Assembly (NCBI RefSeq): GCF_042684265.1
Contig: NZ_JBHULB010000081.1
Span: 62,001 to 126,000, forward strand
Origin: Croceitalea marina
GTDB lineage: Bacteria; Bacteroidota; Bacteroidia; Flavobacteriales; Flavobacteriaceae
Length of the DNA: 64,000 nt
Direction of reading: 5' to 3'
Part shown: positions 17,812-26,383 of the stretch, piece after piece
Layout of the letters: each line of letters begins with the position of its first letter
How positions within the stretch are numbered: the stretch's first letter is position 1
The notes under the pieces: generated by a model
The model's database searches: none
What the model saw: the letters and a program-made list of their open reading frames with translations, nothing else
What the model was told of the DNA's origin: nothing
Program-made: the position numbers and the translations under genes

Positions 17812-20800
17812 ATGAATATAAAAAAGAGAATACTAATGATTGCTATTTTGCTGATAAATATTCAGCTAATAGCTCAAAACTTAACGGTTACAGGTACCGT
17901 TACTGATTCTGATGGGGTTCCTGTTCCAGGTGTAAATGTCGTCGTACTAAATACTACGCGTGGTGTTCAAACAGACTTTGATGGTAACTATTCCATTAGT
18001 GCGTCAAATAATGACGTCTTGCAGTTTTCCTACATAGGTTATGCCACCCAAACACAGATTGTAAATGGTCAGGCAACAATCAACATTACTTTGCAAGAAG
18101 ATACAGAGCAATTGGATGAAGTTGTAGTTATTGGTTATGGTACGCAAAAAAAATCATTGCTTACCGGTGCAATATCTAAAGTTGTAAATGAAGATTTGGA
18201 TCAGATTGCTGTTTCCAGAGTCGATGAAGCTTTAATAGGTCAGGTTTCTGGTGTGAATATTCGAAACTCGGAAGGTGAAGCCGGTTCTGCACCAACGATA
18301 CGAATTCGAGGAGTTGGTTCGATAACTTCAAATAGCGGTCCTTTAGTGGTCGTTGATGGGGCTGTAGTCGATTCTGACTTTCTGACCAACCTCGACATGA
18401 ACAATGTAGAGTCTTTTGAAGTGCTTAAAGATGCTGCTTCAGGAGCTATTTTTGGTTCGAGAGGTGCAAACGGTGTTATTCAAATTACAACAAAACAAGG
18501 TAAAGAAGGTAAAACTAGATTTACGTATAACACATTCACTGGTTTTAAGGAAGGTTATAAAAGTGATGCTTATGACATCGATTTTCAAGGAGAATTAGAC
18601 AGAGAAATAGCTATTACGGGAGGACTTTCTCTAGGTAGCCAAATGCGTCAATTAATTAATGCCGAAAACAACTGGCAAGATATTATCATCAACGGTGGTA
18701 CTATTTCCAGTCACAGTTTTGGAGCCAGAGGTGGTACTAAGAAGACTAAGTTTAATTTAAACTTTAGTTATGTAAGAGATGATGGTGTTCTTTTGACCGA
18801 TAGTTTTGAGCGATATACGGCACAAGCAAAAATAAGCTCGCAAGTCACGGATAGGCTAAAATTAGGAGCCAGTTTCACCCCTTCTTTTTCTAAACGAAGA
18901 AGATTCAGTGCTACGGGTGTTTATGATGTTGTTCGTCAGCCTTCATGGGTGCCGGCACGTTTAGATGAGACCAATATCAATTTTGTAAATAGAGTTAGGG
19001 ATGGTGGTAGATACGCTGATGCTCAAGTGGGCGATTACGTACTGCAAAGAATGTTTGATGATTTTCAATTTCCAGCGGGTGCTACCAGTATTTTTGACGC
19101 CAATGGTAACTTTATAGGAATTCCTGTTGGAAGCGGAACGGATGTAAGTAACACAAGTAATATTAACCCTTTAGCAAAGCTCTTAGAACGTGAACGTTTT
19201 GAGAATAGATATAAGTTTTATGGGAGTGTGTATGGGGATTATAAGCTTTCAGATGATTTTAGTTTTAAATCGACCCTTACGGCAACTTATGAGAATAGAA
19301 TCAATACGGACTATCAGGGTATTAATGAATCAAGGAATGGTGCTGCTGGTGCAAACGCCTCATATGATACCAGAAGTCGTCTGGCCTTAATCAATGATAA
19401 TATCTTAAGTTTTAATAAGACAATTGGTAAACATCAGATTAATGCAATTGTTGGTGCTACTTTTGAGCATAGAGATTTTGAAGAATCTCAGTTGGAAACA
19501 TCAGGTTTTACTTCGGATTTAATACCAAACGTTGGTGGTGGTTCGATTATCAATGAAGGAACTGCATTTTTCTATGAAAACTTTTTGAACGGTTTCTTAG
19601 GTAGGGTTATTTATTCTTACGATGATAAATACCTGTTTAATGCTAGTATACGTCGTGATGGTAGTTCTATTTTTGGAGCTGATGTTAAGTATGGTAATTT
19701 TCCTGCTGTTTCCGCAGGTTGGGTAGCATCAAATGAAAATTTCTTAAAGAATAGCGATGTTGTTAATCAACTTAAGTTCCGCTTTAGTTATGGTGTTACG
19801 GGTACTAATGATTTAAATACCAGTTTTTTAACGGACAATTATCCGTCATTGGCATTATTAGAGACTTCGAGTGCAGTTGTTGATGGAACGGTAACAAGTG
19901 CGTTTAACCCAGCGAACCTACCAAATGAATTACTTCAATGGGAGCGTTCGGTGGAAATAAACCCAGGGGTTGACTTTGGCTTTTTTAATAATGTTATTTC
20001 TGGATCATTTGATTATTATAAAAGAACCAGTGATAAATTATTATTGAATAATCCCGTTGCAGGTACAACAGGGTTTACAAATGGACTTGTAAATCTTGGT
20101 GAAGTAGAGAATGAAGGAATCGAGTTCGAATTGAGAACAAGAATCTTAAACACCGAGAAAGTTAGATGGAGTGCTTCATTTATAGGTTCTTTTAACGAAA
20201 ATACATTAACGGATTTAGCTGATTCTAACGGACAGGTCGTGAATACGGGTGATGGAAGTAGACAGGTTGAATGGATTAATTTAGAAGGACAGCCGATATC
20301 ATCTTTTTATGGTTATGTGTTTGATCGGGATATTGCATTCGAAAACTTAAATGATCCCTTTAGACAAGTAGGTAATAGAACGCAGTTCGTATATGCAAAA
20401 GACTTGAATGGTGATGGAATAATTGATGATGACGACAAAACTATTCTTGGAGACCCTTTTCCTGATCTTGTTTGGAGTTTTGGTAACGACTTAAAAATTG
20501 GTGATTTAGATTTTAGTTTCTTATTTCAAGGAAGTCACGGGGCTAAGACCTATAATTTAGGTGATCAGTATGTTTTTGATTTCTTTAATAGTAACACGGT
20601 AGATTTTGATAGGGCTACTACACCTAACCAAGAATTATTGGTACAGCGAATTTTTACAAGTCAATTGGTTCAAAATGCCGGTTACTTAGCACTACGTACC
20701 GTAAGTTTAGGCTATAATTTCCCATCAAAAATCACCTCTAAATTAAATTTGTCTAGTTTAAGATTATACGCAACTGGTCAAAACCTAATGTTCATTACAG

Positions 20801-20931
20801 CCGCGGATTACACAGGTTGGAATCCGGAACATATTCGAAATTTACCTCTAGGTGTTCAAACTTTTGGTTATCAAAGAGGAGGTACACCAATTAACAGAAC
20901 AATATCCTTTGGGCTAAATGTTGAATTTTAA
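17812..20931 (+). CDS. susC: SusC-family TonB-linked outer membrane transporter
   Basis: About 1039 aa from the ATG at 17812; a TTG seven codons upstream (17791) is the alternative. Signal peptide ends near LIAQ. A carboxypeptidase-D-like regulatory domain follows (GTVTDSDGVPVPGVNVVV, with FDGNYSI), then LDEVVVIGYGTQKK, the usual junction before the plug domain (RIRGVGSI, VLKDAASGAIFGSRGANGVI). The barrel ends in the terminal Phe typical of outer membrane proteins (FGLNVEF). SusC proteins import oligosaccharides using TonB energy, capped by SusD. With six flanking lyases of alginate families the cargo is almost certainly alginate oligomers. Confidence 0.95.
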   Translation: MNIKKRILMIAILLINIQLIAQNLTVTGTVTDSDGVPVPGVNVVVLNTTRGVQTDFDGNYSISASNNDVLQFSYIGYATQTQIVNGQATINITLQEDTEQLDEVVVIGYGTQKKSLLTGAISKVVNEDLDQIAVSRVDEALIGQVSGVNIRNSEGEAGSAPTIRIRGVGSITSNSGPLVVVDGAVVDSDFLTNLDMNNVESFEVLKDAASGAIFGSRGANGVIQITTKQGKEGKTRFTYNTFTGFKEGYKSDAYDIDFQGELDREIAITGGLSLGSQMRQLINAENNWQDIIINGGTISSHSFGARGGTKKTKFNLNFSYVRDDGVLLTDSFERYTAQAKISSQVTDRLKLGASFTPSFSKRRRFSATGVYDVVRQPSWVPARLDETNINFVNRVRDGGRYADAQVGDYVLQRMFDDFQFPAGATSIFDANGNFIGIPVGSGTDVSNTSNINPLAKLLERERFENRYKFYGSVYGDYKLSDDFSFKSTLTATYENRINTDYQGINESRNGAAGANASYDTRSRLALINDNILSFNKTIGKHQINAIVGATFEHRDFEESQLETSGFTSDLIPNVGGGSIINEGTAFFYENFLNGFLGRVIYSYDDKYLFNASIRRDGSSIFGADVKYGNFPAVSAGWVASNENFLKNSDVVNQLKFRFSYGVTGTNDLNTSFLTDNYPSLALLETSSAVVDGTVTSAFNPANLPNELLQWERSVEINPGVDFGFFNNVISGSFDYYKRTSDKLLLNNPVAGTTGFTNGLVNLGEVENEGIEFELRTRILNTEKVRWSASFIGSFNENTLTDLADSNGQVVNTGDGSRQVEWINLEGQPISSFYGYVFDRDIAFENLNDPFRQVGNRTQFVYAKDLNGDGIIDDDDKTILGDPFPDLVWSFGNDLKIGDLDFSFLFQGSHGAKTYNLGDQYVFDFFNSNTVDFDRATTPNQELLVQRIFTSQLVQNAGYLALRTVSLGYNFPSKITSKLNLSSLRLYATGQNLMFITAADYTGWNPEHIRNLPLGVQTFGYQRGGTPINRTISFGLNVEF

Positions 20932-20950
20932 TAGATTAAAAACAAGACTT

Positions 20951-22384
20951 ATGAAACAAATAAGAATATTTTCATTGTTAAGTTTGGCCATTTTAATAGG
21001 GTCATGTGACTTAAACCCGATTCCGGAGTCAGCAACTACGGTTGAAAACTTCTTCAATGATGATGATGAAATACTTTCAGGAATCATCAACATATATGAT
21101 GGAATTCAAGGGAGCAATCCATTAGAAGGTGAAGGTGGTTTTAATAACCCATACTTATCTGTACAGGTGGAGTATCAGCTTGGTGAGACATTAAGTGATA
21201 ATGGAAGAACCAAAAGTGGTTCACCTCAAGGTTTTGATTTTGAAACTTTTGATGTATTGCCGGAAACTTTAGCAGTAACCACATACTACCGCAGTATGTA
21301 TAATGTCATTTTTAGAGCAAATCTAGTACTTGAAAATTTGGATAACGCTTCAACCGGAAACAGAAATGTCTTTGAGGCTGAAATTAGATTTTTAAGAGCT
21401 TATGCCTATTTCAATTTAGTTCGGTATTACGGAGATGTACCATTGGTAGATAGGGTAATAGGCCCAGAAGAAACTGAAATTGGTTTTACCAGAGTTGCTG
21501 AGAGTCAAATTTACGATTTGATTTTAGGTGATCTAGAATTTGCAGAGGCTAGTGAGTTGGATAATAGCAGTCGCACTAGAGCCTCTAAAGCCGCAGTACA
21601 AGTTTTACTAGCTAAGGTGTATATGACCTTGGGTACAAATTATTTGGCTGCACAGCGTTTATTGGAAGATGTTATAGATAGTGGCGATTACCAATTAGAA
21701 GATAGTCTTTTAGATGTTTTTTATAATGAAGATAACAACGAAACAATTTTTGCAATAGGTTATGATGATACCGTTGTTAATGATAGTCAAGGTTTTTCGG
21801 CTGAATTTTTAGATGCCGTTGGCCGTGGTACGGGATCAAATTATGCCACCTCAGAACTTGTTGCACTTTTCGACGTGATAGGTGGTAACAGAGGTCCGGT
21901 CTCTTTTAGAGAAGACCCGGGTAACCCTGGCTTGTTTCAGTGTGCAAAATATTTGCCAATCATCGATGAAGAAGTTGGAGTTACCTCTGCACCTGCGAAC
22001 CCTAGAATTGCAGGTAACGATTTAATTGTAATACGATATGCAGATGTCTTATTGTTACATGTAGAGGCTATAATGGCTGGTGGTCAAGAAACCAGTGTTG
22101 CTGCCGCCCTAGCTTCTTTTCAGGCGGTTAGAAATAGAGCTGGACTTACCGATACCGTAACAAATATTACTAAGCAAGACTTAATGGATGAAAGACGCGT
22201 TGAACTAGCGTTTGAAAATCACCGTTTCTTAGATTTAAAACGCTTTGGAGTAGCACAAGAGGTGCTATCAGCATTTTCTGCGGCAAACAGTTTTAATTTT
22301 CAGGCAACAGATTTATTATTACCTATTCCTTCTGCTGAAATATCTATAAGTCAAGGATTATTGGTGCAAAACCCAGGATATTAA
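20951..22384 (+). CDS. susD: SusD/RagB-family outer membrane glycan-binding lipoprotein
   Basis: About 477 aa from the ATG at 20951. The frame opens at 20918, overlapping the end of susC, but the lipoprotein signal MKQIRIFSLLSLAILIGSC only makes sense from 20951, giving lipidated Cys19. Family features include the N-terminal FFNDDDEI region, the TPR-like AEIRFLRAYAYFNLVRYYGDVPL segment, and the C-terminal LMDERRVELAFENHRFLDLKR signature. It forms the lid of the SusC transporter and would bind alginate oligomers. Its placement 19 nt after susC is the standard paired arrangement. Confidence 0.95.
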   Translation: MKQIRIFSLLSLAILIGSCDLNPIPESATTVENFFNDDDEILSGIINIYDGIQGSNPLEGEGGFNNPYLSVQVEYQLGETLSDNGRTKSGSPQGFDFETFDVLPETLAVTTYYRSMYNVIFRANLVLENLDNASTGNRNVFEAEIRFLRAYAYFNLVRYYGDVPLVDRVIGPEETEIGFTRVAESQIYDLILGDLEFAEASELDNSSRTRASKAAVQVLLAKVYMTLGTNYLAAQRLLEDVIDSGDYQLEDSLLDVFYNEDNNETIFAIGYDDTVVNDSQGFSAEFLDAVGRGTGSNYATSELVALFDVIGGNRGPVSFREDPGNPGLFQCAKYLPIIDEEVGVTSAPANPRIAGNDLIVIRYADVLLLHVEAIMAGGQETSVAAALASFQAVRNRAGLTDTVTNITKQDLMDERRVELAFENHRFLDLKRFGVAQEVLSAFSAANSFNFQATDLLLPIPSAEISISQGLLVQNPGY

Positions 22385-22400
22385 AAAATAAAATAGAGTT

Positions 22401-23408
22401 ATGAAGACAATAAACTTAAAAAAAGGTATGATATCAAAAATTGGAATTGGCGCATTTGCGGTCATTACAATGGTATTTGCTGGTTGTGAATTTATAGAAG
22501 ATTTGCCTGAGGCTAATTCTATTGATGATGAAACACCGCCTAGTGCATTTTTTACATTTTCTGCAGGTGTTGAAGTTGAAAATTTTAATGAGGTTCAATT
22601 TGCAAATCAATCGGATAATGCTACCGATTTTCTTTGGGACCTTGGAGATGGCACAACCTCGACTGATATAGACCCTGTAGTAATTTATCCAGGAGAGGGT
22701 GAGTTTACAGTAACACTTACTGTATCTGACGCTTTAGGCCAAACGGATGTTTATTCAGAGACATTTGAATTGATTGAGCCAGATGCTCCGGCAGTACCTG
22801 ACCCGGTATTGTTAAATCCTGAGTTTGTAAGGTCGCCGAAATCTTCAGGTTCAGATTGTACTTGTTCTGGATGGATTAATACGGATGTAGGTGAACAAGG
22901 AGAATCAAGTAGTGGAAATGGTTCTGATGTTTTAAAATTTGATGATCGTGAACCAGACCATGTTTATCAAGAGTTTGCAGTTACACCAAACGCCGATTAT
23001 AGAGTGGAAATACCGTATTTATTTCAATCGGATATTGCTACCGGTAATTTGCCAAGTTCGTTAGAGATTCGTGTGCTGGCCGGTGAGGGTTATGTTGATG
23101 GCTATACTCCTGCTTATTTTACTGATACTACTGAGATTCCGCAGTCTGGTTTTGGCTATACTTCTGTTGATCAGACTTTAATTGCAGATAACAACTTGGA
23201 TATTCAAGTGGTCACTAATCCAGCAGACAGCGAATACAGAACCTTTACATTCATATTCAACTCTGGATCTAATGATAGCGTTGCTCTGTATATAAGAGGA
23301 ATTGGAAATGCAGGTCCTGAAGATCCTGCCGATTTTGCCAGATATGGTTTTTCAAGCGGAGATGAAGAGATTAGAATTGATTCTGTAACTATTACTGCAG
23401 TTAATTAG
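22401..23408 (+). CDS. PKD-domain surface lipoprotein, probable glycan-binding protein
   Basis: 335 aa. Lipobox at Cys29 (VFAGC), one PKD repeat at about 48-125 (FLWDLGDGTTSTD, then GEFTVTLTVSD), and a C-terminal beta-rich domain of about 200 residues starting near LLNPEF. It starts 16 nt after susD, so it is in the SusE position of classical systems, though it shows no SusE sequence signature. The C-terminal half shares layout, including a QEFAVTPNADYRVEIPY-type strand pair, with the PKD lipoprotein upstream of susC. Surface alginate binding is the likely role, by context. Confidence 0.7.
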   Translation: MKTINLKKGMISKIGIGAFAVITMVFAGCEFIEDLPEANSIDDETPPSAFFTFSAGVEVENFNEVQFANQSDNATDFLWDLGDGTTSTDIDPVVIYPGEGEFTVTLTVSDALGQTDVYSETFELIEPDAPAVPDPVLLNPEFVRSPKSSGSDCTCSGWINTDVGEQGESSSGNGSDVLKFDDREPDHVYQEFAVTPNADYRVEIPYLFQSDIATGNLPSSLEIRVLAGEGYVDGYTPAYFTDTTEIPQSGFGYTSVDQTLIADNNLDIQVVTNPADSEYRTFTFIFNSGSNDSVALYIRGIGNAGPEDPADFARYGFSSGDEEIRIDSVTITAVN

Positions 23409-23430
23409 GGATAAACCATAATTAAGCTTA

Positions 23431-24330
23431 ATGAAATTTTTGGTAGTTTTTTGTTTTTTTATTCTAACCAGCGCTATTACATCAGCACAAAAATCTGATG
23501 ATGATAGAACTGATGTACAATTTAGTGCAAAAAAGAAAAAGAATAAAAAAAAGAGGGTAAAGCTGCCAAAAATTGATTTAAGTCATTGGAAGGTAACGAT
23601 TCCTGAAGGCAAAGGTAAGGGAGGGGCGATAAGTGTTTCACCACCTGAAATTCTTGATTATGCGAGTAATGAAGTTTTAAAACCATTTATGTATAATGAT
23701 TCAGTTTCAGGAGCTTTGGTTTTTCATGCCTATCCAACAGATGCTACTACAGCGAACACCAAATATTCTAGGTCAGAGCTAAGAGAACAAATGGAGCCTG
23801 GTAATGATAAGGTTAATTGGACATTTTCTCAAGGTGGATATCTAAAGGCAAAAATGGCAATGGGCGAAGTTTCTAGGGCTAATGATGGAAAGTATCATAA
23901 GGTAATTATTGCTCAAATTCATGGGCGGTTAACAAATGAACAACGTGAACTGATCGGTCAAAAAGATAATAACGCTCCACCTATTTTAAAGATTTATTGG
24001 CAAAATGGAAAGATTCGAGTAAAGACAAAAGTTTTAAAGTATGCCGGTGTGGATCAAAAAGGCATTTTATTCAAGGAAGCTTGGACTGATGATAAAGGTA
24101 AAAACTTTGAACAAGAGGTTGGTTTTAGAAAATTTACAATAGAAGTAAAAGTTACCGATGGCAAAATGGTGGTCTCTTTAAATAAAAATGAATTTTTCGT
24201 TTATGATGATGTTAGTATTAGGCGCTGGGGAATATTTGAAAACTATTTTAAAGTAGGTAATTATTTTCAAACCAGAGATCAGGGTGCATATGCAAGAGTT
24301 AAGGTATTTGAGTTAAATGTTGAGCATTAA
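23431..24330 (+). CDS. PL7 alginate lyase, secreted, compact type
   Basis: 299 aa with a Sec signal ending at about residue 20 (TSAQ) and no lipobox. A very Lys-rich linker follows (about 34-44). The catalytic domain begins with IDLSHWKVTIP and carries RSELREQ (114-120), QIH (162-164) and YFKVGNYFQ (272-280), all three PL7 signatures. It is shorter and clearly different from the PL7 pair at 10.7-12.9 kb. Unlike its downstream neighbour it is not lipidated, so it may be released or held in the periplasm. The basic linker could bind the anionic polymer; that is inference. Confidence 0.92.
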   Translation: MKFLVVFCFFILTSAITSAQKSDDDRTDVQFSAKKKKNKKKRVKLPKIDLSHWKVTIPEGKGKGGAISVSPPEILDYASNEVLKPFMYNDSVSGALVFHAYPTDATTANTKYSRSELREQMEPGNDKVNWTFSQGGYLKAKMAMGEVSRANDGKYHKVIIAQIHGRLTNEQRELIGQKDNNAPPILKIYWQNGKIRVKTKVLKYAGVDQKGILFKEAWTDDKGKNFEQEVGFRKFTIEVKVTDGKMVVSLNKNEFFVYDDVSIRRWGIFENYFKVGNYFQTRDQGAYARVKVFELNVEH

Positions 24331-24340
24331 ATTGTTGATA

Positions 24341-25285
24341 ATGAGAACAACTAGAAACTTTAATTCATATGAGCTTATAAGTATAAAACTTCTCGTATTT
24401 GTTACCAGTTGTATTGTACTAAACTCATGTAGTAATGATGAAAAAGAAACTGTAGTTGAAGAAATAGAGGAAGCGGTTATTGTTGAAGAAGAGGCTGTGG
24501 TTGAAGATAGCCAATCATTTACTTTGCCAGAAATAGATTTAAATAATTGGAAGGTGACATTGCCGATTTCAAGCAATGGAAAACCAATTGAAGTCGAACC
24601 ACCGGAAATCTTAGATTATGCTAACAATCAGGTTTTGAAACCATTTATGTACAATGATTCAATTAATGGAGCATTAGTTTTTTATACCTATCCAGATGCT
24701 ACAACAACGAATTCGTCGTATTCGAGAACCGAGTTAAGGGAGCAAATGGAGCCTGGTAGTAATTCAACGAATTGGACTTTTGTAGAGGGTGGAACTATGA
24801 AAGGGACACTTTCTTTAGAAGAAATTTCGAAGGATAATGACGGCGATTATCACCGAACCATGATTATGCAAATTCACGGAAGGTTAACAAATGCACAACG
24901 TGATTTGATAGGTGAAAATGATAATAACGCGCCCCCGATGTTAAAAATTTATTGGCAAGATGGGGCTGTTAGAGTTTTGACAAAAGCCTTAAAAGATTTG
25001 AATGTTACGGGCATCGAAATACTGGAGACGAACTCTTGGGAAGATGGTGAAAGTTTTATTTTTCCTGAAAAAGTAAATTTTGAAAAATTTACGATTGAAA
25101 TAAAAGCTTCGGAAGGAAGAATGGAAGTGATATTAAACGATAGTGATTCTAAAGTGTTTGATAGCGTTCATATAGAAAAATGGGGTGTTTTTGAAAACTA
25201 TTTCAAGGCAGGAAATTATTTGCAAACAACAGATTCAGAGGGGTTTGCAATGGTTAAGTATTACGATTTAATAGTTGAGCATTAA
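24341..25285 (+). CDS. PL7 alginate lyase, lipoprotein, compact type
   Basis: About 314 aa from the ATG at 24341; an ATG at 24317 overlapping the previous gene would add eight residues. Lipobox VLNSC (Cys30), then a strikingly Glu/Val-rich tether. The catalytic domain (IDLNNWKVTLP, RTELREQ, MQIHGRLT, NYFKAGNYLQ) is closely related to the upstream PL7, so these two are a tandem duplicate pair with opposite linkers (basic and secreted versus acidic and lipidated). The pair would give one mobile and one cell-bound enzyme of the same fold. It ends the susCD operon; a hairpin follows. Confidence 0.92.
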   Translation: MRTTRNFNSYELISIKLLVFVTSCIVLNSCSNDEKETVVEEIEEAVIVEEEAVVEDSQSFTLPEIDLNNWKVTLPISSNGKPIEVEPPEILDYANNQVLKPFMYNDSINGALVFYTYPDATTTNSSYSRTELREQMEPGSNSTNWTFVEGGTMKGTLSLEEISKDNDGDYHRTMIMQIHGRLTNAQRDLIGENDNNAPPMLKIYWQDGAVRVLTKALKDLNVTGIEILETNSWEDGESFIFPEKVNFEKFTIEIKASEGRMEVILNDSDSKVFDSVHIEKWGVFENYFKAGNYLQTTDSEGFAMVKYYDLIVEH

Positions 25286-25311
25286 TAAGTATTTGAGTTA
25301 GTTTAGTTATG

Positions 25312-25350
25312 ACATGGGCTGTTAAATTTTCAGTCATTGACAGCCTATGT
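25312..25350 (+). terminator. hairpin after the susCD-PL7 operon
   Basis: ACATGGGCTGT (25312-25322) pairs with ACAGCCTATGT (25340-25350) over 11 bp with one G-U, separated by a 17-nt loop. No strong T-run follows. Its position between the PL7 stop and the operator before the GntR gene suits an operon end. Confidence 0.5.
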
Positions 25351-25424
25351 AAACTACAAGAAAATTAATGTTTATATAATTGAAATCAATAACAAATAGT
25401 TGAAGTAATTTTCATAAATTTAAC

Positions 25425-25450
25425 AAACCAATCTGGTTAACCAATTTGGT
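25425..25450. promoter_or_regulatory. GntR/FadR-type operator upstream of the gntR gene
   Basis: A perfect palindrome TGGTTAACCA (25434-25443) is flanked by an AACCAA half-site (25426-25431) and TTGGT (25446-25450), giving a compact array of half-sites ending 16 nt before the regulator start codon. The same core occurs at 8346 and 15747. It implies autoregulation. I could not place a convincing TAnnTTTG box here. Confidence 0.65.
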
Positions 25451-25466
25451 CAATTAAAAATTTACT

Positions 25467-26174
25467 ATGAAAGTTGAGGTTTTAACCAACACTGAGAAAC
25501 AAGATGTACAGCAAAGTATAATTGCTAAACTGCGTGATTTAATTGAGTATAAAAACTTAGAGCCCGGTGATAAATTACCATCGGAACGAATGCTTTCTGA
25601 AAAGTTTGGAGTTAGTAGAAGTAACATTCGGGAGGCTATTCAGAAATTGGAGTTTTATGGAATCTTATATTCCAAACCTCAAAGTGGAACATTTATAGCC
25701 GATATTGGGCGTGTTGCTATGAGCGGAATGATGGAGGATATCCTTGGATTGGAAGAGCCGGATTTTAAATCGTTGGTGGAGACAAGAATTCTTCTGGAGC
25801 TTAAAACCGTGCGGTTAGCTGCACTGAGAAGAACAGAAGAAGATTTAGAGGCATTGCAATCTGCACTGAATGCCTACAAAAAAAAGGTTCTGAATAAAGA
25901 AGATGCTTTAGAAGAAGATTTGTTATTTCATCTGGCTATTGCCAAAGCAAGTAAAAATAGCTCAATGAATACGTTTATGTTGATTATTACACCTGAGATT
26001 ATCACAAATTTTGAAAAGTATCATGTCTGCGATTCAAACCAATCATTTAAGGGTATTCAAGAACATGAAGATATATTTATGGCCATAAAGGACCAAAATC
26101 CGAAAAGGGCTAAAGAAATGATGAAAGTTCATTTCAACGTATTATATCAGTATTGTTATCATACAAATAACTAA
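25467..26174 (+). CDS. GntR-family (FadR subfamily) transcriptional regulator of the alginate locus
   Basis: 235 aa. The N-terminal winged helix (about 12-80) contains the GntR signature PGDKLPSERMLSEKFGVSR and SNIREAIQKLE, ending in the wing GTFIADIG. An all-helical FCD ligand domain follows (about 90-225), with conserved acid and His positions in FHLAIAKAS and HEDIFMAI. FadR-subfamily members respond to carboxylated sugars or acids and usually repress until ligand binds; the likely ligand here is an alginate breakdown product such as DEH, KDG or KDPG. Operator-like palindromes lie before its own gene and at the two lyase/susCD promoters. Confidence 0.88.
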   Translation: MKVEVLTNTEKQDVQQSIIAKLRDLIEYKNLEPGDKLPSERMLSEKFGVSRSNIREAIQKLEFYGILYSKPQSGTFIADIGRVAMSGMMEDILGLEEPDFKSLVETRILLELKTVRLAALRRTEEDLEALQSALNAYKKKVLNKEDALEEDLLFHLAIAKASKNSSMNTFMLIITPEIITNFEKYHVCDSNQSFKGIQEHEDIFMAIKDQNPKRAKEMMKVHFNVLYQYCYHTNN

Positions 26175-26348
26175 AATCGAATTTTGAAAGCAGAAAATGC
26201 ACGATTCTGTTTTCAATTTATAGTACAAGGAGGGAGTAAAATTTGATGTATTAAATAAAGGCAATTTTTTGGGTTGGTCTTTGATATCCGATTTTACTTT
26301 ATTGAATTTAATGGTAAATGTCTTAGAACAGGCTTAAATGACTTGTTT

Positions 26349-26364
26349 ATTGGGTTTGCCAAAT
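26349..26364. promoter_or_regulatory. possible degenerate GntR-type site before MFS gene
   Basis: ATTGGGTTTGCCAAAT has the TTGG...CCAA skeleton but deviates from the TTGGTnnACCAA core in both halves. It ends 19 nt before the MFS start codon. It is a weak candidate for a fourth operator controlling the catabolic genes. Confidence 0.3.
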
Positions 26365-26383
26365 AGTAATTAGAACATGTATT

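Noticed and set aside
24313..24576. Minus-strand Ser/Thr-rich frame
   Set aside because: It is the antisense shadow of the Glu/Val-rich linker of the PL7 lipoprotein.
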